The notes under the pieces are model-generated. The model searched no databases, was not told the DNA's origin, and saw only the letters and a program-made list of their open reading frames with translations. Shown here piece by piece: positions 34,140 to 44,914 of a stretch of 64,000 bases of DNA (position 1 is its first letter; each line of letters begins with the position of its first letter). The stretch covers positions 121,691 to 185,690 of the forward strand of contig JANYGI010000042.1 in assembly GCA_025362495.1 (NCBI GenBank), given 5' to 3'. The translations under genes and the position numbers were made by a program. This DNA is from Byssovorax sp. (GTDB taxonomy: Bacteria; Myxococcota_A; Polyangia; Polyangiales; Polyangiaceae).

Positions 34140-35438
34140 TCACTCGCCCGCGGCGGGCACGATGCGCACGCGGCGCACGCGGCGGCCGACGACGTCGGTG
34201 ACGACCAGGGTGAGGCCCTCGCACTCCACGCGCTCGCCGGCCTCGGCGGGGTGCTCGAGGCGAGCGATGATGTAGCCGCCGAGCGTCTCCACGGTCTTCA
34301 TTTCAGGGCGAACGATGATGCCGACCTCGCGCTCGAGATCGGCGAGGAGCACGCGGCCGTCGGCCTCGACGATGCCCCCGCCGCGGCGATGGATCGGCGG
34401 GACCTCTTCGTCGTTCTCGTCGCGGATCTCGCCGACGATCTCTTCGAGCAAGTCTTCGATCGTCACGAGGCCGACGAACTCGCCGCTGGGCGAGGTGATG
34501 ATCGCCACGGGGATCTGGCGGGCCTGCATCTCCTGGCGGAGGCGCTCGACCGAGGTCGTCTCGGGGGCGAAGATCGGCTTGCGCAGCAGCTCGGCGATGC
34601 GCGTGGCCTTGCGGTGGCCCGAGAGGACCTCGAACAGATCGCGGAGGTGGATGTACCCGAGGACGTTGTTCGACGGATCGAGCACCGGGTAGCGCGAGTA
34701 GCCCGCGTCGTTGGCGACCTTCACCGCCTCGTCGATCGTCATGTTGGCGCGGAGCGTGGACGCGTCGCCGCGGAGGGACATGACGTGGCGCGCGGTGCGG
34801 CGGCGCAGATCGAAGATCCGCACGAGCATGCTGCGGAGCGTGGGATCGAGGCCCGCGGGGCTCTGCGCGAGGAGGATGCGCAGCTCCTCCGACGTGTGGA
34901 GCATCTCTTCCTTGCCGACGGGCTCGACGCCGAGGAGCCGCGTGACGGCGTTGGCCGTGTTGTTGAGGACCCAGATCACCGGCCACGCGACGAGGTAAAA
35001 CGCGTGGAGTGGGTAGGTGATCGCCAGGGTGACGGCCTGCGAGCGCTGGATGGCGAACGACTTCGGGACCTGCTCGCCGAGGATGGTGTGAAAGGCCGTG
35101 ATGAAGAGAAACCCGATGCCGAGCGCCATGCCGTGCGCGGCGACGGCGGCCCACCCGCCGAGCGAGGCGAAGCGCGGCTCGAGGAAGTGCGCGACCGTCG
35201 GCTCGCCGACCCAGCCGAGGGCGAGCGACGCGAGCGTGACGCCGATCTGGCAAGCCGAGAGGTACTCGTCGAGGCGCTGCGACATGCGCAGCGCGAGCTT
35301 GGCGCGCCCATCGCCGCCGCGGACGAGCTGCTCGAGCCGCGTGGGCCGCATCTTCACGAGCGCGAACTCGGCCGCGACGAAGAACGCGTTCACGAGCACG
35401 AGGAGAACGGTGATGCCGAGGTAGAAGAGCGTCGTCAT
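34140..35438 (-). CDS. CNNM/CorC-type hemolysin-family membrane protein
   Basis: A 432-residue protein with the DUF21 (CNNM) membrane domain (residues about 1-190, four helices, starting MTTLFYLGITVLLVLVNAFF), two CBS domains (about 215-330; MTIDEAVKVANDAGYSRYPV, then VAIITSPSGEFVGLVTIEDL) and a C-terminal CorC_HlyC domain (about 345-425, DGRVLLADLEREVGIIV). Family members act in Mg2+/Na+ handling; the older name hemolysin is misleading. EFALVKMRPTRLEQLV is a highly typical N-terminal motif. Single gene, convergent with the binding-protein gene. Confidence 0.93.
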   Translation of the reverse strand: MTTLFYLGITVLLVLVNAFFVAAEFALVKMRPTRLEQLVRGGDGRAKLALRMSQRLDEYLSACQIGVTLASLALGWVGEPTVAHFLEPRFASLGGWAAVAAHGMALGIGFLFITAFHTILGEQVPKSFAIQRSQAVTLAITYPLHAFYLVAWPVIWVLNNTANAVTRLLGVEPVGKEEMLHTSEELRILLAQSPAGLDPTLRSMLVRIFDLRRRTARHVMSLRGDASTLRANMTIDEAVKVANDAGYSRYPVLDPSNNVLGYIHLRDLFEVLSGHRKATRIAELLRKPIFAPETTSVERLRQEMQARQIPVAIITSPSGEFVGLVTIEDLLEEIVGEIRDENDEEVPPIHRRGGGIVEADGRVLLADLEREVGIIVRPEMKTVETLGGYIIARLEHPAEAGERVECEGLTLVVTDVVGRRVRRVRIVPAAGE

Positions 35439-35531
35439 GCGGCGGCCGTCGACGCGTGACGGAGAGCATGGCGCCCCCCGATCACGCCTCGTTGCGAGGG
35501 TTCCTCTAGCTCAGTCTCGACCGGGATCGTG

Positions 35532-36905
35532 TCAGATCCGAGCGCGGGCCAGGATCTCGCGGCGGCGCGCCTCTCCGTCGTCGGGCAAGCCTTCGACGAG
35601 GGCGTCGGCGGGGCACTGCCCCTTGCCGATCAGCGCGGCGAGCTTGGCGAGGTGGACGCTCTCGTCCTTGCCGTTCTTGTTGAGGCGGGCGCGACGCTGG
35701 AGGCCGCCCGTGGCGATCTCGAGCAGCCGCTCCGCGACGCCGAGCAGCGGGGCGCCGCGGAACTCGGTGGCCAGGGCCGTCTCGGCGATGGCCGGGCGGA
35801 TCGCGTCGAGCTCGGCGAACGTGTAGTCGCGCGTGAGCTCGTCGGCCTCGTCGAGCGCCTTGGCGTCGTAGAGGAGCCCCGTCCACAGCGCGGGCAGAGC
35901 GCAGATCAGGCTCGCGGGCAGCGAATCGGCGCCGCGGACCTCGATCGTGCGCTTGAGGCGGACCTCGGGGAAGAGCGTGTTGAGGTGCGTCTCCCAGTCC
36001 TTGAGCGTGGGGTGCTCGCCCTCGAAGCCGTACTTCATGAAGCTACGGAACGATTGCCCCGTGTTCTCGACGACGTTCGCGCCGCGCTTGACGAGGAACA
36101 TCGGCGCGTCGAGCGCCCACTCGATGTAGTCCTGGAAGCGCGTGCCCCGCTCGAGGACCTTCTCGAGGAGGCCCTGGCGATCGGGATCGACGCTCGTCCA
36201 CACGCGCGCGCGGTAGCTGCGCCCGCCGAAGAGGCGGCCCTCGTAGAAGGGCGAGTTGGCGAACATGGCCGTGGTGACGGGCGAGAGGCGGAGCGAGATC
36301 CGCATCACGCGCATCGCTGCCTCTTCGCTCGCGTAGTCGAAGTTGGCCTGCACCGTGGCGGTGCGGCGCATCATGTCGAGGCCGTATTTGCCGCGCGTCG
36401 GGAGGTAGCGCTTCATGATCGCGTAGCGCTGCTTGGGGACCCAGCCGAGGTCGGCCTGGGCCGCGAACGGGTGGAAGCCGACGCCGAGCCACACCAGGCC
36501 GAGCTCGGTCGAGATGTCGCGGAGCTCGGCCAGGTGGCCGCTCATCTCGGCGCAGATCTGGTGGATGTTGTCGAGCGGCGCGCCCGAGAGCTCGAGCTGC
36601 CCGCCCGGCTCCAGCGTGACGGAAGCGCCGGCGCGCAGCAGCGCGATCATCGGGCCGCCGGGCGTCTCGGGGACGTCGGGGAGCCAGCCATGGCGCTCGA
36701 CGAGCGTCTCCATGATCGTGTGCACGCTGCGCTCGCCCTCGTAAAGAAGGGGCGCGCCGGTGTCGGCGTCGACGCCGAACTTCTCGGCTTCGGCGCCGAT
36801 GCGGTGCCGTGACTCGGGCTTGATCGCCTCGTGGAACGGGATGAGAAGATCGTCGAGCGTCTTCAGGGGGGCGACCTTTTCGTCCGCCGGGCTGCTCTGC
36901 GCCAT
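35532..36905 (-). CDS. gshA: Glutamate-cysteine ligase, plant/alphaproteobacterial type
   Basis: A 457-residue protein of the GCS2 family, which joins Glu and Cys using ATP as the first step of glutathione (or a related thiol) synthesis. Visible signatures are IGAEAEKFGVD, LEPGGQLELSGAPLDNIHQI, GLVWLGVGFHPFA, GKYGLDMMRRTATVQANFDY, TAMFANSPFYEG and TIEVRGADSLP. Length matches the family. I use the ATG at 36905 (MAQSSPADEK); the start at 36974 adds an unrelated leader. No glutathione synthetase is in the window. Confidence 0.92.
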   Translation of the reverse strand: MAQSSPADEKVAPLKTLDDLLIPFHEAIKPESRHRIGAEAEKFGVDADTGAPLLYEGERSVHTIMETLVERHGWLPDVPETPGGPMIALLRAGASVTLEPGGQLELSGAPLDNIHQICAEMSGHLAELRDISTELGLVWLGVGFHPFAAQADLGWVPKQRYAIMKRYLPTRGKYGLDMMRRTATVQANFDYASEEAAMRVMRISLRLSPVTTAMFANSPFYEGRLFGGRSYRARVWTSVDPDRQGLLEKVLERGTRFQDYIEWALDAPMFLVKRGANVVENTGQSFRSFMKYGFEGEHPTLKDWETHLNTLFPEVRLKRTIEVRGADSLPASLICALPALWTGLLYDAKALDEADELTRDYTFAELDAIRPAIAETALATEFRGAPLLGVAERLLEIATGGLQRRARLNKNGKDESVHLAKLAALIGKGQCPADALVEGLPDDGEARRREILARARI

Positions 36906-37146
36906 CGTTATCGTGCCTTTGCGAGTTGCTTGCGGAAGGGGCCGTGACGTGGGGCAGCGGCCCGAGAGGCGCAACTGATTGCGCCCCGATCAGATGCGGG
37001 ATCCGTCGTGGTTCCCGTACGTCATCTTGGCGTCGGAGGCGATGCGAACCGTGGTTGGCCTCGCGTCCACGGCGTACGAGAGCACCGCGCCGAGCGGGCA
37101 AACGTGAAGAAACGTTAGGATTTCGGAGCGCGCGAGCCGACGGCCG

Positions 37147-38088
37147 TCATCCGGCGCGGGGCCAGAACGACTGGCGCTCGCCGCCGCGCAGCAACGCAGC
37201 CAGCGCGGTGAGGTGGCGCGCGGTCGTGCCCGGTCCACCGCCGATGATGCGCGCGCCCGCGTCGATCAGCCGTCGGGCGCCGAGGGCCCACGCGTCGGCC
37301 TCGGCCGCGGGATCGTGGACCATGACGCCGCCGAGCTCTGCGGGCGCGGGGCCCACGCCGGGGGCGATGCCGATCGCGAGATCGGGCACGGCGCGGCGCG
37401 CTCGATCGAGCAGCGCCGGGGCGCAGGCGAGGCTCGGGACTTCCATCAGCACGACCTGCGCGCCGGCGTCCGCGGCCGCGCGGGCGGCGTCTTCGATCAG
37501 CTCGCCGTCGCCGGTGGCGCCCGCTTCCGAGAGCTCGATCACGGCCCACGTGGGGAGCTGCGTCGCCGCGGCGCTGACGACGGCGGCGCGGCGCGCGAGC
37601 CGCGAGAGGCCGGGCTCGGGCGAGGGCTGCGCGTAGCCGCGCGCGAGGAGCAGCTCGCATCCGGCGGCGGCGAGGCGGGCGGCGTGCATCGCCAGATCTT
37701 CCGTCATGCGATCGGGCGCGGTCGGCGACACCTGCGATGAGCCGAGGACGCCCGCCACGGCGATCGGCCGCGGCGCGTTCTCGACGGCCTCGAGCGCGAG
37801 CTCGACCGCGGAGCCCGTGAGCGCGGCGGCTCGAAAAGGCATGCCAATCGCGCCGAGCGCCCGGGGGAGCGTATCGGCCGTCAGCGCGCAGAGCACGTCG
37901 ACGCCCGCGATGATCTCCTGGTGATAGTGCTCGGCCGCCTCGTTCGGCTGCTCGCGCAGCAGACGCCCCACCGAGGCCGGCCCCTTCAGGCCGACGCCGC
38001 GCGCCCGAAAGCTGGCCTCCGGATCCGCGCTCACCAGGAGCGGGCGGCCGGTAGCGAGTCGGGAGAGGATCGGATGGTGAACGGTCAC
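37147..38088 (-). CDS. Homocysteine S-methyltransferase homologue lacking zinc-binding Cys
   Basis: A 313-residue barrel protein of the BHMT/MmuM family. Family traits are LLREQPNEAAEHYHQEIIAG, the Gln-/Glu-containing middle strands (AAGCELLLARGY, VVLMEVPSL) and the C-terminal ARIIGGGPGTTARHL. In active enzymes this last motif is GGCCGT, with both Cys binding the zinc that activates homocysteine, and another Cys comes earlier. Here they are Gly and Pro, and the earlier position reads GIAPGVGPAP. The N-terminal Gly-rich loop is also altered. The protein probably does not methylate homocysteine and may have a new role. Confidence 0.75.
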   Translation of the reverse strand: MTVHHPILSRLATGRPLLVSADPEASFRARGVGLKGPASVGRLLREQPNEAAEHYHQEIIAGVDVLCALTADTLPRALGAIGMPFRAAALTGSAVELALEAVENAPRPIAVAGVLGSSQVSPTAPDRMTEDLAMHAARLAAAGCELLLARGYAQPSPEPGLSRLARRAAVVSAAATQLPTWAVIELSEAGATGDGELIEDAARAAADAGAQVVLMEVPSLACAPALLDRARRAVPDLAIGIAPGVGPAPAELGGVMVHDPAAEADAWALGARRLIDAGARIIGGGPGTTARHLTALAALLRGGERQSFWPRAG

Positions 38089-38176
38089 GTGCTCGGGGAG
38101 GGAAGAAGTCGGCCGAGGCCCGGCTGATCCCTTGCACGGTAAACGATCTTCCTCCCCCGATGCTCGGAAATCGGGG

Positions 38177-41005
38177 TCAGACGACGCGCGGCGCGCGGGG
38201 CCGGGCGCTGCCGCGCGGGACGAACTTCCGATCGAACAGGCGCACCCGACGCACCAGCAAATCGAGGAGAAACACCGCGATCGCCGCGTAGATGAACCGC
38301 GGCCACAGCTCTTCGTGGAAGGTGACCTTCTCGCCCTGCGGGTCGAACACGGCCGCCACCGTGGGCGGGTCCACCACGCCGCCCGTCACCAGCGCTGCTT
38401 TTTCCAGCGTCACGAGGTCGGGCTCGAAGCTCGCGTACTCGCGCGGGTACGGGTTCGACACATGGCCGTAGCTCACGGCGACGGGGCGGAGCTGCCCGTC
38501 CTTGTCCTCGTGCTTGTGCTCGGCACGAAGGAGAAAAGAGCCGTATTTGTCGAGCGGAAGCGTCGCTTCGTAGCGCCCCGGCGCCGTCTGACGGAGCTCG
38601 ACCTGCTTGACGTTCTTCGCGTCCTTGGCCTCGTCGAGCTCGTCGCTCTTGAACTCGGGGCCGATGATCTTCAGCGACGACGTGAGGTTGTTCTCGAAGC
38701 GCTCGTCGGCGCCGAACGCGTCGACGGCGACGTGGAGCTGCCCCGCGACGACCTCGGCCTTCATGTCGAGCTCGCGGGTGTGCTTCTGCCGCATGTGCTC
38801 GTGCACGAGCTGGCCCCAGAACTTCTCCCAGCCCGCCCAGCGCAGCCACTCGACGGCCCACTGCGATTTCACGTCGCTCGTCCACGCCAGCGCCCAGCCG
38901 AGGCCCACGCGCCAGCGCGCGAGGATCGGCTCCTGCGAGTCGCTCGTGAGCAGCTCCTGCGCGGGCGAGGGCTTCATCTTCGTCGAGACGTAGCCGTGGA
39001 GGTTCGGCGCGGTGCGGATGTCGAGCCCGCGGAGGAACGCCGCGTCGCCGACCTGGGTGACGGGGAACCACTCTTCCACGGCCGCGGCGCGGGCGATCAT
39101 CTCGGTCTCCTTGGTGAAGACGCGAGGCAAATTGCTGGGATCCGACACCGCGTGGAAGCGCCCGCCGCCGACGTCGGCGATCATCTTCAGGAGCTGCTCG
39201 TCGACGTCGCCGCCGAGGCCGACGGTGGTGACGGTGATCGACTCGGCGATCATCGCCGACGCCAGATCGCGGATGCCGCCGCTCGGAGCGCGCCCGTCGG
39301 TCAACAGGATCACGTGCTTCTTGCGCGCCTGCGTGACGGTCATGTCCTGGTACGCGGCGTCGAGTGCGGGGAAGATCTCGGTGCCGCCGCCGGGCTGGAT
39401 CCTCGCTATCTCGGCGTTGATCCGCGAGCGGTTGCGCGCGGGCTGCATCTTCACGTAGCGCGTCGGCGTGGAGTCGAAGGCGATGACCTCGACGAGATCG
39501 TCCGCGCCGAGCACGCCGACCGTGGCGCGCGCCGCGGCCTTCGCCATCTCGAGAGGCAGGCCCGTCATCGATCCCGATCGATCGATGACGACGCTCATCG
39601 CGACGCTGGGCATCTCCTTCTTGCGCTCGTTGTCCATGCGCACGGGGAGCATCCGCTCCATCGGCGTGTGGTACCAGCCGCCGAGGCCGTAGCCCGACTC
39701 GCCGCCCGCGAAGAGGAACCCGCCGCCGAGATCGCGCACGTACTGCTCGATCAGATCCTGCGCCTCGATCGACACGGCCTCCTTCGGCGTGTCCGACATC
39801 ACGACGAAGTCGTACCTTTGAAGCTCCTTCAGCGAGCCCGGGAAGCCCGCGGGCGGCCGCATGTCGACGTCGATCTGCTGCGCGGTGAGGGCGCTCGAGA
39901 GCGGCTGACCGTGCTGCGGCGTGCCCTCGATGTAGAGCACCACCGGGCGCCCCGGGACGTCGATCGTGGTCGCGAAGCGGTTGTTCTCGGCGAAGCGATC
40001 CTGGGCGATCTCCTCGAGATCGAGCTTGTACGTCGTGGCGCCCTTCACGCGGACGACGCTGCGAAACACCACGTCGTTGGCGCCGGCCTTGAGCGTGAGA
40101 TCCTTGATCCCCTCGAGCCCGTTGAGCGCCTCGGACTGGTAGAGCTTGGCCTTCGCCGTCGTGGCGCGGCTCGCGTAGATGTCGGCATGGACCTCGAACG
40201 TCTCGCCGACCTTGAGGTGATCGGGGAGGCGGAGATCGCGCACGGCGACCTCGGGCGGCGCGGGCCTGCGGTACGGCACCGTGAAGAGGCGGATCCCGAA
40301 GTCCTTGGCGCGGTTGGCCTCGGCGAGAAAATCGCCGTCGGTCTGCACGCCGTCGGAGACGAGCACCGCGCGCTTGAGGTACCCGCTCGGGTAGAGGCCG
40401 TACGCGAGCTGCACCGCGGCCTGCAAATTGGTCCCCGCGCCGAGCTCGCCGCGATCGCCCTTGGCGTCGACGTGGCGATCGATCGGAGGCGCTTTTTCAG
40501 GCTCTTTCTCGCTCGGCTCGGCCAGGCGCGGGCGCCGCGCGAAGGTGATCAACTTGACGACGGCGTCCTTCGGTTTCTCGGCCCAGGCCCGATCGACGAG
40601 GGCGCGCGCGTCGGCCAGCGCCTCGTCGGAGATCGAGTCCGACACGTCGACCAGGTACACCGTGCAGACCTTCTCGGTCGTCGCGGTGCGGGCGAGGCGC
40701 GAGAGCCCGAGCCCGAGCAGCACCACGAAGGCCACGCGCAGGAACACCGAGAGGATCTTCTGCGGCAGCGGCAGATCGGCGAGCGACTGCGAGAGCACGC
40801 CGATGAACCACGGCGCGATCAGCACCACGCCGAGCATCTTCGGGTTGAGCAGCTCGTACGTCTGCCCGTGGAACACCCGGACGATCGTCGGGTTCGGATC
40901 GATCAGCACGTAGCGGCGGTAGGCCCACGCGAGGATGCCGAGCAGCGCGACGCAGGTGACGCTCCACGCGAGGATGCGGAGGCGACGGTCCGTGAACCAG
41001 CTCAT
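38177..41005 (-). CDS. Membrane protein with von Willebrand A and glutamine-amidotransferase-like domains
   Basis: A 942-residue protein. Three or so helices near the N-terminus (about 12-110) are followed by a first vWA-like region (CTVYLVDVSDSISDEAL, RAVLVSDGVQTDGD), a beta-sandwich part, a DUF4159/glutamine-amidotransferase-like domain (RPVVLYIEGTPQHGQPLSS to GGGFLFAGGESGYGLGGWY), and a canonical vWA with MIDAS DRSGS (SVAMSVVIDRSGSMTGLPLE) and VILLTDGRAPSGG. A helix near the C-terminus (RFIYAAIAVFLLDLLV) anchors it again. The start at 41005 overlaps the upstream stop. It is the last gene of the MoxR/DUF58 operon. Confidence 0.85.
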   Translation of the reverse strand: MSWFTDRRLRILAWSVTCVALLGILAWAYRRYVLIDPNPTIVRVFHGQTYELLNPKMLGVVLIAPWFIGVLSQSLADLPLPQKILSVFLRVAFVVLLGLGLSRLARTATTEKVCTVYLVDVSDSISDEALADARALVDRAWAEKPKDAVVKLITFARRPRLAEPSEKEPEKAPPIDRHVDAKGDRGELGAGTNLQAAVQLAYGLYPSGYLKRAVLVSDGVQTDGDFLAEANRAKDFGIRLFTVPYRRPAPPEVAVRDLRLPDHLKVGETFEVHADIYASRATTAKAKLYQSEALNGLEGIKDLTLKAGANDVVFRSVVRVKGATTYKLDLEEIAQDRFAENNRFATTIDVPGRPVVLYIEGTPQHGQPLSSALTAQQIDVDMRPPAGFPGSLKELQRYDFVVMSDTPKEAVSIEAQDLIEQYVRDLGGGFLFAGGESGYGLGGWYHTPMERMLPVRMDNERKKEMPSVAMSVVIDRSGSMTGLPLEMAKAAARATVGVLGADDLVEVIAFDSTPTRYVKMQPARNRSRINAEIARIQPGGGTEIFPALDAAYQDMTVTQARKKHVILLTDGRAPSGGIRDLASAMIAESITVTTVGLGGDVDEQLLKMIADVGGGRFHAVSDPSNLPRVFTKETEMIARAAAVEEWFPVTQVGDAAFLRGLDIRTAPNLHGYVSTKMKPSPAQELLTSDSQEPILARWRVGLGWALAWTSDVKSQWAVEWLRWAGWEKFWGQLVHEHMRQKHTRELDMKAEVVAGQLHVAVDAFGADERFENNLTSSLKIIGPEFKSDELDEAKDAKNVKQVELRQTAPGRYEATLPLDKYGSFLLRAEHKHEDKDGQLRPVAVSYGHVSNPYPREYASFEPDLVTLEKAALVTGGVVDPPTVAAVFDPQGEKVTFHEELWPRFIYAAIAVFLLDLLVRRVRLFDRKFVPRGSARPRAPRVV

Positions 41006-42903
41006 ACCGTCACCCTCCGATGAAACGTGAGCCACTCGAGCGTCGTCATCAGCAGCACGGCGAGCAGCAGGTAGACCCACATCTCGCGGCGCACGCCGAT
41101 CTTGAACTCGCCCACCTCGCCCGCGACGCGACCGTCGACGGTGAGCTTCTCGCGCGGGGCGATGCTGCTCTCCTGCGGATCGGAGAGGTTGGCCGCGAAC
41201 ATGGTCGCGTCGCCCTCGGTGCCGGGCTGCGGCGTGCCGGTGGAGATGGTGTAGAAGCCCGCCTCTTGCCCGAGGAACACCGCGCGGCCGTCCTTGATCG
41301 GCACGGTGCGCGTCGTCTTCTTGTCGGGCATCAGCAGCGTCGCGGTGTCGGCCGCCGACGACGCGGGGATGCTCCACACCGAGCCGGTGCGGAACGACGA
41401 GATGTACCCGACGTCCTCCTCGACGAACTCGTTGATGGTGTTGAGCAGGAAGAGCGGCCAGGCGATCCGCAGGGGGAAATCGCTCTCGCGCACGTCGAAG
41501 CCGAGGGCCACGAACTTCACGCCGGCGCGGCGCCCCTGGATCAGGAGCGCGCCCTTGAAGCTCTTCGCGACGATCTTGTCGTCCTTGTCGCCCTTCAAGA
41601 TGTGGGCGCGCGCGATGTTGACGTCGGACAACGATGTGTAACGAAGGAGCGGGCTCTTGGCGTCGAGCTCGTCGAAGCCGACCTCGTCGTCGATCAGCTT
41701 GCCGACCTCGAAGGGCACGTTGGCGCCCGTCGGGTTGAGGTAGAGCAGGCTCCCGCTGCCGGTGGCGACGCTGGGCGTGACGCCGTCGAAGATGGTGACG
41801 TCGAACGCGCCCTTGGCCGGGTAATTCGTGGGCTTGACGGTGGTGACGTCGAGGTACTCGTCGAGCAGCAGCGCGGCCTCGAGGAACATGTTGCCCGCGG
41901 TGACGACCTGCACCCGCGCGCGCCGCCGCTCGGGCAGGAGGGCGTAGGCGCGATCGTCGGCGGGCAGATCGTCGCGCGTACCGTCGGCGAGGGCGATCGT
42001 CGCCTCGAGCGTCTTCGAGGCGCCGGAGAGGTTCGGGTAGAAGCGCGGCAGCTTCTCGTGCGGGTTGAGGCGCAGCTTGCTGAGATCGGTGATCTGCCCG
42101 TCGCCGAGGAGCGTGAGCTCGACGTCCATCGCCTCGTCGCTGGTGTTGGTGACCTCGAGCATCACCTCGTAGCGGCTCTTGTCGAGGGGATAACGGCGCA
42201 CCGAAAAGCCGGTGATCGCAGCGTTCTTGGAGTGCAGGCCGATCGGCACGTACGAGAGCTTGATCTCGCCGAGGTGCACCGGGCCGGCCGAGTCGGCGGC
42301 CTCGCTCAGGGCGCCGTCGGAGACGACGATGATCTCGGGCGAGGGCAGCCCGCGCAGCGTATCGGCCGCAAAACGAAGGCTGCGCGCGAAGTCGGCCGAG
42401 GAGTCGCTGGCCTTGACCGCGGCGACGCCGGCCTCGAGCTCGGAGATCTCGCCGGTGAGCGTGGAGAGCGGCGTGACGGCCGCGTCCATCTGCGCGATCA
42501 GCATGCGATCGCTGCCGGAGAGGCCGCGCGCCATGGTGCGGACGCGCTCGCGCGCCGACTCGATCCGGCTCGGGCCGACGTCGGTGGCCTTCATGCTCGC
42601 GCTGCCGTCGATGAGCACGACGATGTTGCGCCCCTCGATCAGGTTGGCCGCGCTGCGCGGATCGCCGAGCGCGAGCAGCAGCATGGCCAGGAGCGCGAGC
42701 TGGAGCAGCAGCGAGAGCAGGCGCTTGAGCTGCGAGAAGAGGCTCGTGGCCTCCTTGTCGCGGAGGATCTTCTGCCAGATCTTCGAGAACGGGACGGCGA
42801 CCGGGCGACGCCGGAGCTTGAGGATGTAGAAGACGACGACCGCCGCGCCCGCGAGCGCGCCAATCTGGATCAACGTCTGGAGGGGGACGCCCGTGAAGTG
42901 CAT
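41002..42903 (-). CDS. BatA-type membrane protein with von Willebrand A domain
   Basis: A 633-residue protein. Two N-terminal helices (about 10-28 and 62-80) flank the BatA segment FYILKLRRRPVAVPFSKIW. Residues about 90-240 are a vWA domain with MIDAS DGSAS (NIVVLIDGSASMKATDVG) and EIIVVSDGALSEA. The middle is an extracytoplasmic beta-rich part, and the C-terminus has a final helix (MWVYLLLAVLLMTTLEWL). It is made from the same message as MoxR and DUF58 proteins, which form a complex in other bacteria. Confidence 0.87.
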   Translation of the reverse strand: MHFTGVPLQTLIQIGALAGAAVVVFYILKLRRRPVAVPFSKIWQKILRDKEATSLFSQLKRLLSLLLQLALLAMLLLALGDPRSAANLIEGRNIVVLIDGSASMKATDVGPSRIESARERVRTMARGLSGSDRMLIAQMDAAVTPLSTLTGEISELEAGVAAVKASDSSADFARSLRFAADTLRGLPSPEIIVVSDGALSEAADSAGPVHLGEIKLSYVPIGLHSKNAAITGFSVRRYPLDKSRYEVMLEVTNTSDEAMDVELTLLGDGQITDLSKLRLNPHEKLPRFYPNLSGASKTLEATIALADGTRDDLPADDRAYALLPERRRARVQVVTAGNMFLEAALLLDEYLDVTTVKPTNYPAKGAFDVTIFDGVTPSVATGSGSLLYLNPTGANVPFEVGKLIDDEVGFDELDAKSPLLRYTSLSDVNIARAHILKGDKDDKIVAKSFKGALLIQGRRAGVKFVALGFDVRESDFPLRIAWPLFLLNTINEFVEEDVGYISSFRTGSVWSIPASSAADTATLLMPDKKTTRTVPIKDGRAVFLGQEAGFYTISTGTPQPGTEGDATMFAANLSDPQESSIAPREKLTVDGRVAGEVGEFKIGVRREMWVYLLLAVLLMTTLEWLTFHRRVTV

Positions 42904-42906
42904 GGG

Positions 42907-43857
42907 CTAGCGAAGGAACCCGCCGCGCCTGAAGACGCGGAGGATCAGCTCGTCGAAGGGCACGTTGACGTCGGCGCGAAAGTAGCTGACTTGCCGCGCG
43001 GTGCAGAAGCGCTTGGCCTCGTCGAGGTACTCGTCGAAGGCCGCGCCGTAGCGCTCGAGCACCTTGGCGGTGACGGTGACCTCGCGCTCTTCGCCGGTCT
43101 CGCAGTCGTAGACGCGCACGTCGCCGCGGAGGTCGGGCTTGCCCTCGGCCTTGTCGACGATGTGGATCACGAAGGGCTCGAACTTGTTGTAGCGGAGCAC
43201 GTTGATCCCGCGCTCGAAGCCGGCAGGATCGTAGAGATCCGTCAGCAAGACGGCGAGCCCGCGGCGCTTGTGCTGGGCCACGAAGGTCTTCATCGCCTCG
43301 CCGAGATCGGTGTGGCCTTCGGCCTTGACGTCCTTCAAAAAGCGGAAGATCCGGAAGATGCGCGCCTTGCCGCGCGTCGGCTGCATGCGCCCGCTGATCT
43401 CGTCCGTCGCCGTGACGATGGCGATGCGATCGAGGTTGGCGAGCCCGACGTACGCCAGCGCCGCGCTGAGCCGCTTGGCCTGCTTGAGCTTCTCGCCGTC
43501 GCCGAACGCCATCGACGACGAGGTGTCGAGGATGAAGTAAATCGAGAGGTCTTCTTCCTCTTCGTAGAGGCGGATTAGAAGCCTGTCGAAGCGCTGGTAA
43601 GCGTGCCAGTCGAGGTACCGAAAGTCGTCGCCGGCCGTGTAATCGCGGTGATCGGCGAACTCGACCCCCGAGCCTGTCTTCTTGGTGCGGCGCTCGGCGC
43701 GCATGGCCCCGGTGAAGACGCGACGGCTGACCATGGCCAGGTAGTCGAGCTTGCGCTGGAACTCGTCGTCGAAGAGATCGTCGTCCGCGCCGCGCGCGAG
43801 CCCGCCGCGCCGCGAGAGCGGAGACGCAGCCTTCCTGAAAAAGTCAAGCACGCCCAT
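42907..43857 (-). CDS. DUF58 protein
   Basis: A 316-residue soluble protein. GVEFADHRDYTAGDDFRYLD and WHAYQRFDRLLIRLYEEEED are the DUF58 signature, followed by a vWA-like strand LSIYFILDTSSSMAFGDGEK with a metal-site DxSxS. GLAVLLTDLYDPAGFERGIN follows. DUF58 proteins always sit next to a MoxR ATPase and membrane vWA proteins, as here, and are thought to help assemble or activate an envelope complex. It starts 11 bases after the MoxR stop. Confidence 0.92.
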   Translation of the reverse strand: MGVLDFFRKAASPLSRRGGLARGADDDLFDDEFQRKLDYLAMVSRRVFTGAMRAERRTKKTGSGVEFADHRDYTAGDDFRYLDWHAYQRFDRLLIRLYEEEEDLSIYFILDTSSSMAFGDGEKLKQAKRLSAALAYVGLANLDRIAIVTATDEISGRMQPTRGKARIFRIFRFLKDVKAEGHTDLGEAMKTFVAQHKRRGLAVLLTDLYDPAGFERGINVLRYNKFEPFVIHIVDKAEGKPDLRGDVRVYDCETGEEREVTVTAKVLERYGAAFDEYLDEAKRFCTARQVSYFRADVNVPFDELILRVFRRGGFLR

Positions 43858-43868
43858 TGCGGCAGGCC

Positions 43869-44876
<1,008 letters not shown>

Positions 44877-44914
44877 GAGCCTTCTCTTCTCCGTGGGTCC
44901 GTGAGTCGACGCGC

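Noticed and set aside
38132..43578. Two long plus-strand open frames of over 850 codons opposite the vWA genes
   Set aside because: Antisense shadows of the vWA and DUF58 genes; Arg/His/Asp-rich low-quality peptides.
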